64,000 nt of DNA from NCBI GenBank assembly GCA_026874595.1, contig CM049307.1, positions 98,362,830-98,426,829 on the forward strand, read 5' to 3'. Source of the stretch: Sipunculus nudus (taxonomy: Eukaryota; Annelida; Sipuncula; Golfingiida; Sipunculidae). Positions within the stretch are counted from its first letter, which is position 1. Each line of letters begins with the position of its first letter. Positions 36,560 through 48,774 of this stretch are shown here, in pieces. The notes under the pieces were generated by a model, which was not told the origin of the DNA, made no database searches, and worked only from the letters and a program-made list of their open reading frames with translations. The position numbers and the translations under genes were made by a program.

Positions 36560-38750
36560 TAAATTATTTCTTGTTTCATTTTCTGGGACAGAACTTTATC
36601 GATAGCCATGGTAAAAACGTTTCTATATACATGTGATTACCTATTGGTAACAAATCTTTTAAATTTTTCACCCTACCATTTTTATTAAACATCTGAAAGA
36701 CGTACGTTATACCTAGATTTGCTATATACATTTTAAAATTGGTCTTTTGTCGACTCTGATACATTTATTATTCCATATTTGTTGTAAAAATATATTAGCA
36801 GGTGATTCAGGATTACACATTGTAAACGACGCCCATGCCTGCAAACAGTGAAGTTACAGGATAGGCAAAGTTTTGCCAATATTAGACGGATCAAAATTTG
36901 TATCAACATTTCTTTAACCACCGATGCTTCTTAGATAGAAGTTTGGTATGACATTATACTTTGTTTCTAATAAATTCCTAAACCTGGCTATCCACATTGC
37001 CTTCTGACTTTACATGATAGAAGCTATATCCGGCATTTCTATGCTGCCCTTTTCTGTCCTACAAATCTATACTTCATACTTGATTTTAGGCTTTCTGCCG
37101 TACCATATAAAATCAACGATACAGCTTTTTATTCGCTTAACAACCTCTCTCGGCGGTTCAGTTATATTGACGACAAATAATAATTTTGAAATACACATGG
37201 ATTTAAAGAGAATATTTCAACCAAAAATCGTTAAAGATCTCATGTTACACATAGAGAGTGTCGGTTTAATTTTGTCGTAAAGACATTCAAAATTAAGTGA
37301 ATCGGATAACTTCATGTTATATGGGTGCCATATTCCTAATATTTTTATGTCATTTTTATATTAATTAACCCATTTAAAATCTTTGGTGCCAAGTGTATGT
37401 TCTTTGTTTTTTTCCCATGTAGGCAGCTTTGCATTTATCATAATTAATCTGTACTGATGAGACTTTCCAAAATTTGTCCAATATATCCATAACTGATTTC
37501 ATAGACTGAAAATCTTTGAGAAAATATGTTGTATCGTCAGCGAATAGACATTGTTAAATCTCATAGCCGTTGCTTTCTATGCCCTTGACCGAACTGGAGT
37601 GATGAACAATTATTGCCAAAACTTCAACGAGAAACAGGAATAAATAATGGGCCAATGGATCCCCCTGCCGGGTTCCCCGTTCTCATTTAAAATAGCCAGT
37701 AGTGTATCCATTGTTTATCACAAAGCTGTCCACCGCAAAGTGTAACAAAAGAACCCAGGTTAGAAAAACATGTCCAAAACAAAATCTCTCTAGTGTGGCG
37801 AAAAGAAGGTTATAATCGATTAAGTCAAAAGCCGCTGTGAAGTCCAGGGCAAAAATAATAGTTTTTCTATCTTGTAAGTATTCTAGAATATCAGAAATTA
37901 GACGATTAGTGTCAGATATTTTCCTGCCTTTTATAAATGCGCTCTGATCTTCATGGATTAGTTTTGGAAGAATTGTCAGTATTCCTTTAACTAATACTTT
38001 GATTAATATTTTGACATCAACATTTAAAAGACTTACTGGCCGCCAAGATGACAGGTGTCTATTGTCCTTGCCTCTATCAATGTTATAACGGCTTGTTTTT
38101 GACTTGGAGTTAAAGCTGCACCCCTAAAACACTCATTAAAACAATTTAACAAATCGTCACATATTAGATCAAAAAATGTTACGTAAAATTATTTCAGAAC
38201 ACCGTCGTTTCCCGGGGTTTTATTATTTTTCATATCTTTTAATGCCATCAACATATCTTTCTTTGTAAGTGTACCTTCGTAGCTAAGAATGTCACTTTCA
38301 GACAAACGAGGAACATGGACTTTAGAAAGAATATCAGAACATTCCCTCTCACTGGTATTTGTCTTTCTGGAATTACTTAATTTCTGAAGAGATGTATCGT
38401 TTTGTGTATCCTTGTCATATTTAAAAAAAAATTTAGTATTTCATTCCGCTTCTTCAAGCCATTCAACACGTGACCCAACTATCTGTCCTGCAGTTGTTTT
38501 CGTAATATTCCCCAATTTTTTTTTTAATTCCATTATATATTGTTTGACTTGATTTCTTATTTCATGATAGAGTGAGCTCTGCGTTTAACATATCCTTTTC
38601 AAGTTTTAACAGTTCCTCTCTTTCTTCCGCTTTTCTATAAAGAATTTAATAGACAATTCTCGTATTTTAGACTTAAAATATTCCCACCATTGTTTTGCCC
38701 CGACATTATTTTTATTCCGTGATGCAGCAACACCTATCTAGCGTTAAAAA
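36560..38750 (-). mobile_element. Degenerate L1/Tx1-like LINE, ORF2 reverse transcriptase region
   Basis: Minus-strand translation, jumping between frames, gives non-LTR RT landmarks in the correct order. From the 5' side these are a WWEYFKSKIRELSIK linker (about 38660-38700), NNKTPGNDG (38200-38232), LTPSQKQAVITLI (38076-38118), ALDFTAAFD (37818-37850), RQGDPLA (37652-37670), the catalytic FADDT box (37531-37546), FIWYGRKPKIK (37080-37114) and IEMPDI (37026-37050). Stops and frameshifts break every segment, including a stop just before the FADDT box. The endonuclease domain is missing, so the copy is 5'-truncated. The plus-strand ORF at 37014-37280 is its shadow. Confidence 0.85.
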
Positions 38751-38769
38751 AGACAGAGTTAGAAAAGCT

Positions 38770-40565
38770 AAGGTATAAAATGGCAATAATTTTACTCCAA
38801 AATAGGTCATTATGGTATCGCAGAATGAGGTCAAGTGTACCTTCAAATAAACTATTTTATGGTAGTTTTAGATTCTGTTATAAAATTTATGACATTGTTT
38901 GACATGTGTTAGCTGCAGCGCCCCCGGTGACTATATTTAAAAAATTATAAAAATAATTTTCGAGATATTGCTATTAACAAATATTGTATGAATTTTAAAA
39001 CAAATATTTTAAAAATGGGGCCTCTAGGGGATCTTAAATGCAATTTCACAAAAATCTGGCATACCCCGTAGTGGAAATTTCCGAAAACTTGGAAGAAAAT
39101 CATGTTACACTCTCCCTTATGCAAAATACCTGACCTCTATAGCTTTAAAATTGACGAAGTTACAGAAAGGGTATAAATTTTGAAATTTCATGGATTTTCC
39201 GCAAAATACGTTACCATGGTCACCACAGAATAGGGCAGTTTTCCCTCAGGGTGAAAGGTCATACAATGAAAAATAAATTGCGATTTACTCCCTTTTCCTG
39301 CGATCATGAAATATGTATAAAGAATAAAACAATTAAGTTGTAGCGATTACCTTGACCTTGGCTTCCATTTAGGGTGGTTACATTTATTATATTAAAGCAT
39401 GCTACCCTAAACATGTTTTTTATGAATACCCCGGCATGTAACCGGCATGATAAATTAGGAAGTTTAGCTCTTGGGTCCAGGACCTGGAATTTAGACAGGT
39501 CGAGTTGCTGGTGTCACTGATTAAGATATATCGTTGTGAATATCTTACCCTAGGGTGACTCTGACTATATTCACTACCAATCCGGCTTTTCATTCAATTG
39601 GAATCAGAACAGGTCAGTGAGGTCACCCTCAGATAGTAGCCATGGGTAGGATTAGGCCACGATTTTATTTGTGGCCACCATTTAGCTAAGGCAATAGAAT
39701 TAAGTTTACTATACCGTGAGAAAAATTGAATATGGTCAGTAATTTTAGAGATATAGCAGAATGATTGCTGCAAATTGAGGCATAAAGGACGTCATTAAAT
39801 TATATCTCGGAATTATCTCATGCAGTGCCCCCTAGTGGTGATTTGGCGAAACCTAGATTTACCCTTATAACAATAACTAAATTCTACGAGGTGCAATAAA
39901 ATCTACTTTTTACTCTAAAATCGGTCACCTTGTAACCACAGAATGAAATCAAGTGTACCCAGAATTACGGCCATTAACCTTAGTTTCAGATCCATTGATA
40001 AAAGTTGTGACATTGTTCATGATTTTAAGCATATTGGACAACTATGATTTTTTAAGTGATTAAGGTGCAGCGACCCCTGGTGGCTAAATTAAAAAAAGTT
40101 TGTTTCGATATATTACTGTATAACATAAAATGTATGAGTCTTGAAGCGATTTCTTCAAAATTGGGCATTTGGATATAATGAATGAAGACTCATTATAAAC
40201 ACCTTGTGGTAATTTCCGGATACTTTAGGTAAAATTGCATACTACCAATTAAACTCTACATGATGCAAAAACTAAAACTCTCTAGTTTTTGCGGGGACCC
40301 TGACCTTTGACCGACTATGAACAAAAACAATAGGCTCCGAGTAGATAGATTTTACACTAAATGTATTAGTTTCATTGTGTTTGCTTTAAAATTGTGGCCT
40401 GTAGAGCACAGACAAACAGACATACAAACAGACAAACAAATATATGGAACTGACGAATATACTTGCCGAAATCTTTGATTCCTGCTAGCAGCGCCCAAAC
40501 AAACATACGCAGGTGACCAACATGCTTGCCGAAATCGAAGATTTTCGTCAAGCAATAAAGTTCAT
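38770..40565. repeat. Second AGGTCA repeat family, tandem diverged copies
   Basis: At least two related modules about 1.1 kb apart (from about 38790 and 39905). Each has an 'AAAATAGGTCA...GGTATCGCAGAATG' start, an AAGTGTACC box, a TGTGACATTGTT box, a GTGCAGCGCCCCCGGTG / GCAGCGACCCCTGGTGG box and an ATATTACTGTATAAC-like segment. The 3' part (40270-40560) matches 28716-29000. No ORF. Confidence 0.7.
39826..39838. promoter_or_regulatory. CTCF-core-like motif
   Basis: TGCCCCCTAGTGG fits the reverse of the CTCF core CCASYAGRKGGCRS. It is embedded in a repeat; binding is inferred only. Confidence 0.35.
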
Positions 40566-42346
40566 CAAATTATAACAATAAACGAAACTTACTAGCGTTT
40601 ACATATACGGTCAGTGAAGGCCTAGTTAAATATTCACTGTTTTATTTATTATTTACTGTGAGAATCATTCAGACCATTTATCTTTTATTCCAAACAATCT
40701 AGCAAACATTAAAACCATGAACACCCTTTGAATTCCAAGGTGAGCCTATTGATTCAAGACGTTTTTGTCAAGCCGATCATTAACTTCACTCTCTGAGTGA
40801 GTATACAATTTGCACCCTGAGGCACACTAATGCGAGGGCTGCCATGCAGCGCCGGTTTTGGTTAACGTAAATAAATAGATAAGTAGTTTAACCATTCACC
40901 CATAGTCCCTATTTGCTCTTATTAATGCACTGATTTTATTAAATTTTTCAATTTATGTAGGAGTGACTCCAGGATATTCGAGATAATAAGATGCCCAGGA
41001 AGGTCAATCCACGTAAATTAACGAATTTCAGTTTCTCGAGACATGTTCTGCTATATTTGTGAACTCTATCCAAGGAAAATGAGGTACGGAATATAGACGG
41101 TTAAACATATATCACGGATAATAATGATACCACTATGCTACTATGAAATGTTTTCTTAAACATTATTGACAGGGCTACCAGGGTGTATTATAAAGCAGTC
41201 AAAATTTAGAATGTATATTATCAATAGAAATATAAATATTATTATTTTATGTTCCTCTGAAAGGTTTTGATAGGCTTGTCTTAATAAAGACTTCATCAAG
41301 CGTATAAATTTGATAGAACAAGCATCAAATTGGCCTTAAAATGACATTAAATTCATCTCTGTACACAGAATGAAAAATAATGAAACCACATTTAATTAAC
41401 TCTTTAATATCCCCATATTCTGCACGCTTTCAAACAGAGTGCCAATATCCTGTGATTGTCTCGGGCGTAGCTAGGGTGGGGGTTGGGGTTGGGGGAAGCC
41501 TTCTGTATCCGACATTGCATACCTTATTGTGGATGAACCTTCCAAAAACTAAATATTTGCTTAGGAAAGATCATAGTTTAGTTAAGTAATTTACAAAACA
41601 TGAAAATAATAAAACAATAAAACCCAGATTTACGACCACTTTTTAATGGACTCGAAATTTTTGCTCTTTATATCATATATTTAAACCTCGGAATAACGGG
41701 CGCCTCGGTTTTTATTCCCGTGTTACGGCCATGCACTTATATCGGTACCAACATGTAACCTGAACCTCAATTATGCAACCACTCAGTACAGAGTAAACAT
41801 TGCCTGGCCAGTCCTATCGGAGGGTCGGGCGCAAACCATTGCGTCCCTAATGAGCAAAGGGCTGTAGATGAATCAAACGCAGGCCATAGACCTGAGCGTG
41901 CTCACGAATGCTCAAATCAGGCCAACAATGTTTGCGTCATGGTTTCTTAACTTCTTATTAGGCCTGTCGTTAATTATACGTGTTATACATAAAAGCTCCC
42001 AGCTATGAATAACTAACTGGTCAATAAAGATTAATGATTGGTTCATATTTAACTTACTCTTGGGCTCAATATTTTGAAACTATTTATTGGATCAGGAAGG
42101 AGACTGAGTACTCCTTGATTATCTCAGCGATGTGAAATCATAACCTGATGACGGTTATAAGAATGTCCACATTTTACATCTAGGCAGAGACGGAATGGGG
42201 GATAGAATGGATGTCAGATTTCTAGGCGAATTTGTATGGATCAGTGTCTTAGGGAATTGACTTTTTCAGTGGCCCTAAAAATGAGTCTGCTTCGTCTGAG
42301 GTTAATGTTTGTGATATTTCAAGTATTCATATCGTACATGCATTCA

Positions 42347-42377
<31 letters not shown>

Positions 42378-42440
42378 AATATTGATCATAACAGCAGTTG
42401 TGCTTGCTTTGAGATATGCGTGGATATTATTTTTTTAATA
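40566..42440. other. Intergenic stretch, no supported gene
   Basis: AT-rich, with a G-rich GGGTGGGGGTTGGGGTT run near 41475 and a TA tract at 42348-42374. Nothing coding is recognisable. Confidence 0.5.
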
Positions 42441-42442
42441 AT

Positions 42443-42775
42443 AGGGTGAGCTCTCTGCAGGATTAATTGGAAGGCTGTGCCCCACAGCCGTGTATCACTC
42501 ACATACGAGTGCGGCTTTGGGGGTTCCTCGATGTAATGACCCAGCAATGGGGATGATAAACACCCAGGACCCGCAGGTGTGGTAGACACCGGGCCTGGAT
42601 GACAAAAGGATACAAAATAAAAATGATGGGAAGTGATCGCTACCGCCCTGTCAAGTAGTCCCAAACAGATATTGAAACTCTGCAGATAGATAATTAGATT
42701 AAGAATAAGATAAGTCAGCATTAAAAAAAATGGAGGCGGTTACCTCCACCAAAAAAAAAATAAAAAAAAAATATC
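42443..42775 (+). mobile_element. tRNA-derived SINE, copy 1 (5'-truncated)
   Basis: Body shared with copy 3: AAGGCTGTGCCCCACAGCC, GGGGTTCCTCG, ATGACCCAGCAATGGGGAT, GACCCGCAGGT, AGACACCGGGCC, then GGCGGTTACCTCCACC and an A-rich tail (42751-42772). The tRNA-like head is missing. Confidence 0.8.
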
Positions 42776-43450
42776 GAACTTTAACAGTGCATGCGTTGCC
42801 CAGGCAACTGGTATAGGCTATAGTAATACAGTCAGCCACTGCTGGGTGACAGGAAAATCGAATACAGTGCCACCAGCTTGAAGCGGATGGCTCAGAATTC
42901 TTGGAATTAGGATTGATTTACGTCATGCACTTGGCAAGGTCTTTGGACTCACAGCTGTACCTGATCAATGCTTTTTCATTTATGTCATTGTAAAAAGGCC
43001 CTCAAAGAAATGTCTTTGGAAAAAAAATGTGGACTTTTAAATTTTGTTTTTCAAAGTGGATCATGTAGTGGTGGCTATTCTATCGTGAAACATACTTCCC
43101 TTAAAAAGACTGATAAGTTTAAGTAATTGAAATATTTGACAATTGTCAGTCCATCCCAAATTCTCATTTTTCCTATGGCAACTGTTCCCCTTGTTTCAAA
43201 TATAAAAATTTAGAGAAATCTTGATGCTCTAGCCTAATTCTTTCAGAATCTAACACACAAGTTGTTCTTCCCTTTCTCTTACACACACATATATATATAT
43301 ATATATAAATATATATGTATATAAATATATATATATAACTAAAGTACGGTTAGTTTGACTGATGAAGCCAAACTAACCGTAATCTGGTTATTTATAAACG
43401 GTAGAGCACTATCACCGCGATGTATTGAATTCACGCTATGTGAACAATAC

Positions 43451-43522
<72 letters not shown>

Positions 43523-45035
43523 CCTAACGAGTATGCCAGCAGCAAATCCCCTTCTATAAATCCGTTTGTGTTTTGATGTACGCGTATACACATGCGTGAA
43601 TAATAGATCTTCTTATTTCCGGGCCGTCTAAAACCTAACCTGTCCGATTTCTCTGCGAGCTCAATCAGGTCATTTTTGGCAGAAATACGGCCGTTGTTTG
43701 CTCGATCACCGAGGGCTCTGTTGCAAGGTTTAGAGGTCAGCCGAAGCTCGCAGGGCACCGAAAACTGTTCTTAATTCAGGGATTTCCCAATGGCGAATTT
43801 TGAGGTCGTAGAACTCGTTAACAGATCGTCCGTGGATCGCTCGGGCATCGTCCCACACGCGATCGATAATCTTTCAGCAAATCCGACGCTATAAGATCCT
43901 GTATACCGCCCGACTTGTACAAAGTCGAACGCGCTTGGGGCGCGCTCCGTGTTGGTGTCAGGCCGCTCCTCCAGTCAACTCAGGAATATGACCCCTTCGG
44001 TATACATCCCCTGCATTTCGATATACTTTCGACAGTGCTCGGTGCCAGAAAAGCCATCTTGGTCTTCTTTGGTTGCATCTTAGCTAGCCACTAGTACTTA
44101 GTAGATGTGTTGTGCTCTTCACCCTCTCAGAAACCAAAAATATGATGTGTACAAACTTTTAACATGCACTGTATATATAAGTTACAATCAATGTGTAAAT
44201 CCATTCAATTCATAAATTTGTAATTTTCAGTCAATTTACAAATTGCCTGATTCACTAAGGCCTTTTATAAAATGACTGAAAATTTCAGGAATTTTCCAAA
44301 TTGACTAAAACATCAGTCTGTTCATTTGACACATACACTGAAATATAAAAAGAATGAATTATTATTGTTTTTAGGTTACAAAGATTAAAAAGACGTGTAA
44401 ACGTCGTGCAGACAGCGTATAAACAATTGGTGCAAATATTGTTTTAGAATTCTGATTGGCTCAGCGTGTAAACTTACATGGCTGTGTCAATACGACACTA
44501 TAAGAGAGGAAATATTAAAGGGGGCGGGGGGGGGGGGGTGGTTGTAGCGGATTACCGACCCGAGGCCACTCAGGCCAGTTAGTATAGAGACTGTCTTGAA
44601 AGGTGACGATTGGATCGTGTGTATTCGACCAGCCCCCCGAACAACAACCCATTGTGCAGGTCATGTCTGCAATGTGATTTTTTTAAATATTACGCAGCGG
44701 GTATTCCACAGAGACAGCATCGTCTTGTGGCCAAACTAGCCCGGAAACCGCGGGGTTTTTTTTGCAGCAGTTTGGCAGTTAGACCATAATCTATAAATTT
44801 AAGTACAACAATCAATTAAACTCTAGTGTTAATGAAACAGTAACGGTGTGTATTTCCATTTATATAAAAAGCAGAGTACGCCCATGCTCTGACATGGACA
44901 TTCTTAACAAATTTACTATACCGCCTGAGTCGTATTACATAAGTTAATACTGAACTCTGTTCATGTCCATTTTAACTGGGTAAATTTGGCTACACAATGG
45001 TGGCGGTTAGTAATGATGAAGCGGCTTATGGTGCT
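42776..45035. other. Intergenic stretch with TA tracts and a GC-richer unexplained patch
   Basis: TA tracts at 43288-43338 and 43455-43520 and a G-run at 44526-44538. Between about 43590 and 44080 the DNA is CpG-richer than its surroundings. Its minus strand holds staggered open segments (for example IDRVWDDARAIHGRSV and ALGDRANNGRISAKND) that look like a frameshifted coding relic of unknown origin. Confidence 0.4.
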
Positions 45036-45036
45036 C

Positions 45037-45195
45037 CACCTGCTTCTTTGGCTCAGGGACAGAGCACGGGATTCAAAGCCGGGAGATAGTGAAATCAAAT
45101 CTCAGCCGAGGCGTCGAGATTTATCACGGTCGGTCCCTATCCAGGGTGAACTCTCTGCAAAGTCAATGGGGAGGTGGTTAGGCCGTACCCAAAAG
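45037..45195 (+). mobile_element. tRNA-derived SINE, copy 2 (3'-truncated)
   Basis: Contains the tRNA-like head: an A-box-like TTGGCTCAGGGACAGAGCAC and a B-box-like AAATCAAATCTCAGCC. These are followed by the TTATCACGGTCGGTCCC and GTGAACTCTCTGCA body shared with copy 3. It stops after GGCCGTACCC. Confidence 0.75.
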
Positions 45196-45721
45196 ACGTG
45201 TGTCATTGACAAATGAATGCGGTTCTTTGGCGGTATGAAGCAGCATTAGAGACGATTTCTATTCCTAGAGGAAAGGTGTTACCAAGCATTCACGTCACAA
45301 TGATTCCTTTGCTCTAGCTTTGCTTGCGTTCTACTAAATCTTTGCTTATCTTTTACCCTGGACAGAAATGAACTGTTTTTTTTCCACAAATAAATCATTT
45401 GGGTCTATTTGGACGCTGATAGATTCTTTGGCTGCACCATGGTGCCTTTTAAGAAACTGAACCAGAAATAAATGACATTACCACTCGTTAAAAATTTCAT
45501 ATATCTTATTGTCCTGCTATAAAAAGGAGATGTTATGAATTTAAGGCTTCAATCTTTTCACTCTTATTCTAAACTACGGTAGTATATCATTTTAGATATG
45601 ACGAGGCTCCCATGAATTCGAACCTTTTCTATTTTAAACGAAACAAATGTCGCACGCACTGAGCAATAACATGACATTTTTTTTATTTATTCTGCAATGC
45701 TAGGATTAACCAAAATGTACT

Positions 45722-46138
45722 GCTGCTGTGGAACAGGGGTAGAGCACAGGTTTCAAAGCCGGGAGGTCATTAGTTCAAATTTTAGCCAAGGCAGGCCAGA
45801 TTTTTCACGGTCGGCCACACCCATGGTGAGCGCTCTGTAGACTAAATGGGAAGGCTGTGCCCAACAGCCGTGTATAACGAGGGAACGAATGCGTTAGGGT
45901 TAGGGTTTTGCGTCCTTTTGGGGTTCCTCTGTGTTATGACCCAGCCATGGGGATTATTACAGAACCAAGACCCGCAGGTTCGGTAGACAGCGGGCCCGGG
46001 TGACACCAGGATACAAAGAAAAAATAATATGATAGGAAGCGAGTGCTACTGTAGTCCCTTACCAGAATGGAACTCTGCAGATGAGCATACTAAGAGAGCA
46101 TAAATAAAATAAAGGCGGTTACCTCCAACCAAAAAAAT
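45722..46138 (+). mobile_element. tRNA-derived SINE, copy 3 (near full length)
   Basis: The head has an A-box-like AACAGGGGTAGAGCACAGG and a B-box-like TAGTTCAAATTTTAGCC. The body matches copy 1, including GACCCAGCCATGGGGAT and GACCCGCAGGTTCGG. The tail is GGCGGTTACCTCCAACC plus A-rich sequence. It carries an extra GTTAGGGTTAGGG (45893-45905) absent from copy 1, and the interstitial telomeric tract starts about 10 bp after its tail. Confidence 0.85.
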
Positions 46139-46147
46139 CTTTAAAAA

Positions 46148-46345
46148 GGTTAGGGTTAGGGTTAGGGTTAGGGTTAGGGTTTAGGGTTTAGGGTTTAGGG
46201 TTAGGGTTAGGGTTAGGGTTAGGGTTAGGGTTAGGGTTAGGGTTAGGTTAGGGTTAGGGTTAGGTTAGGGTTAGGGTTAGGGTTAGGGTAAGGGTTAGGG
46301 TTAGGTTAGGGTTAGGGTTAGGGTTAGGGTTAGGGTTAGGGTTAG
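46148..46345 (+). repeat. Interstitial telomeric repeat (TTAGGG)n with variants
   Basis: About 33 units in one orientation. Most are TTAGGG, with three TTTAGGG units near 46179-46203, several TTAGG 5-mers and one TAAGGG. The metazoan telomere repeat is TTAGGG; the orientation matches a chromosome end pointing to the right. It is internal, with at least 17.6 kb distal to it. Confidence 0.97.
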
Positions 46346-47265
46346 ATACCGGACGTTAGTCACCACTTAGACACAACTTAACAAGACTTAGGGGAGCCTT
46401 AAGTGGGTTTTGGTCTTAAGTGACTTGCTTAAGTATGCGACACTTAGACTAACGTGTTAAAACGCTAACCACGAAACACCCCTATACTAACCCTGGGTTA
46501 TCACACTGCTTAAGCAAAATTTTCAACACTTACACAGGATATAACTCAAATGACTTACTGCTTAAGCAGCCGATTAAGTTGACTTACTTAAATTTACTTA
46601 ACAAATTTTAAATTTTTCGGGGCAAAATGATACCGGAAGGTGGCGCCCCCCATTGACCACTGCGGCCATCGCTGGCACTAAATTCCAGGGTTAGGACACT
46701 TCTGCTTAGGTGTTGGCTAAGTCAAAAACATATATTGGTCAATCACAATGACCAGAGGTCATTAGCGAGGCTACAGTGTACAGGGTTAGGTGCAGTGGAC
46801 AATTCTTGACCCCAAAAAAATAAAAGCGCACATTTTTATGGAAAATTTGAATTTTAACAGAATTTATAAAAGTTTGACCCCATCTGACCAGTCAAGGCCG
46901 ATTGAAATAAAGGCTTTACGGTAGAGATGGCCGCCCCCATACGGTCAGCCGGCGGCCATTGTGGGCGGAGAGGGAGAGGGAGAGTGGGCAAACCCCCTGG
47001 TTTACTTAGGCTCCAAAACGTAGGGGAGACAGAGCGTTCGCCCACACGCGGCTGACCGGTTCCACTGACCACAGGTTAAGGCGTTACCCAACACTTAACG
47101 GCAGGGGGCGCGACTGACAGTATAGTTGAATTAAAAATTTAAAATACTAAACAGATATACTGTAAACTTTTTGTACACTTGGACAGATTTTGAAAATTAA
47201 ATTAAAAAAAATTAATTTTTAAAAACTCCGCAAAATCCTGGCTTTTTGGGCAACCTTGACCAACA
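46346..47265. other. Start of AAGTGTTA-rich, subtelomere-like domain
   Basis: Immediately after the telomeric tract the sequence fills with ACTTAAC/CTTAAGTG words (46360-46620). A CTCF-half-site-like GCAGGGGGCGC lies at 47101-47111. The 72-codon minus-strand ORF at 46854-47072 has no domain. Confidence 0.6.
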
Positions 47266-47269
47266 AACG

Positions 47270-47814
47270 TCATAATTTGACGAGAAGCAGTAAACTGGAC
47301 CGTGGGACACAAGTTTTGAAAAATTAAATTGAAAACTTTTGAAAATAAACGATTTTTTCTAAATTTCCCTGTTAACCTACCTAAGGGTTAGAATACCACT
47401 TATTGACCAGCGTATCGACTTTCGATTACCATCTGTCCGCAGGGGGTCGCTGCGTTTCAACGTGAATTTGTTCTTACATGAGTAGTTATGTGGGTGTGAA
47501 TATATATATATATATATTTATGTATATATATATATATATATTTATATATATAACGGCATAATATGACGAGAAACAGTAAACTGGACCGTGGGACACAAGT
47601 TTTGAAAAATTAAATTGAAAACTTTTGAAAATAAACGATTTTTTCTAAATTTCCCTGTTAACCTACCTAAGGGTTAGAATACCACTTATTGACCAGCGTA
47701 TCGACTTTCGATTACCATCTGTCCGCCAGGGGTCGCTGCGTTTCAACGTGAATTTGTTCTTACATGAGTAGTTATGTGGGTGTGAATATATATATATATA
47801 TATATATATTTATG

Positions 47815-47848
<34 letters not shown>

Positions 47849-47980
47849 ACGGCATAATATGACGAGAAGCAGTAAACTGGGCCGTGGGACACAAGTTTTG
47901 AAAATTTAATTTGAAAACTTTTGGAAATAACCGGCTTTTTCTACAGTTCACTGTTAACCTACCTAAGGGTTAGTAGATAA
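47270..47980. repeat. ~290-bp tandem repeat, 2.4 copies
   Basis: Units begin at GACGAGAAGCAGTAAACTGG (47279, 47565, 47861), giving periods of 286 and 296 bp. Each unit contains GTCCGCAGGGGGTCGCTGCG-like sequence and ends in a TA microsatellite of different length, which explains the period change. The third copy is truncated and more diverged. Confidence 0.93.
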
Positions 47981-48302
47981 CACTTAACACAAACTCTTTA
48001 AAAAATCAATCACGCTATTCAAAAAAGGTCTTTTTTCAACAGGATGTGTGTTTCCAAAAGACATAAATAATTAATAATTAATTAAAAAAACAATAAATGT
48101 TACAATGCTGTTTGTATACTTGGATCCTGGCTTTTTGGGCCACCTTGACCAAATTTTAATTAAAATTTAATGTAAAACTACACAGGAGTATATAACTATA
48201 CATATGTATATATATATATATGGAGAGAGATACTAGTCCGACAAACACAAGGGTTATCTGTTAAAATCCCGTTCATTTGGACACAAGCTGATAAGCCTAG
48301 GT

Positions 48303-48315
48303 CGCCCTCTGGTGG
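48303..48315. promoter_or_regulatory. CTCF-core-like motif
   Basis: CGCCCTCTGGTGG, a full match to the reverse CTCF core, inside a short segment repeated about 400 bp downstream. Function inferred. Confidence 0.35.
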
Positions 48316-48452
48316 CAGGAACATTAACTATTTTGCCTGACTGGCCTCAATATTCTTTTATAGTACATATATATTATATACATATATATATATATATATA
48401 TATTTGCCTACGAGTTTGCGTACGTTGGTTCAAGCACGGCAAAACTTGAACA

Positions 48453-48615
48453 GTATAACGAGGTTGTACATTATAACGAGGTTGGACATTAAAACGAGGT
48501 TGTTCATTCTAACCATGTTGTTCATTTTAACCACATTGTTCATTTTAACCAGGTTGATCATTTTAACGAGGTTGGACATTATAACCAGGTCGATCGTTTT
48601 AACGGGGTTGGACCC
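48453..48615. repeat. 18-19-bp minisatellite, minor array
   Basis: About nine copies of an ATAACGAGGTTGTTCATT-like unit, clearly related to the large array at 54406-55514. Confidence 0.85.
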
Positions 48616-48705
48616 AGGGTTGTTAATCTGTTAAAATCCCTTTCATTTGGACCCGTTATTTTCACCAAATGGGTCCAGCCGGTCTTCTGGCCCATAAGCC
48701 TGGGT

Positions 48706-48718
48706 CGCCCCCTGGTGG
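48706..48718. promoter_or_regulatory. CTCF-core-like motif
   Basis: CGCCCCCTGGTGG, a full match to the reverse CTCF core, in the same repeated context (GGCAGGAACA follows) as the site at 48303. Function inferred. Confidence 0.35.
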
Positions 48719-48774
48719 CAGGAACAGTAACTGTTTCTTAGCTCGCACACCTTTCATCTAATTGGCCTCATTAA

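Noticed and set aside
37014-37280. 88-codon plus-strand ORF
   Set aside because: It is antisense to the C-terminal part of the L1-like ORF2 remnant.
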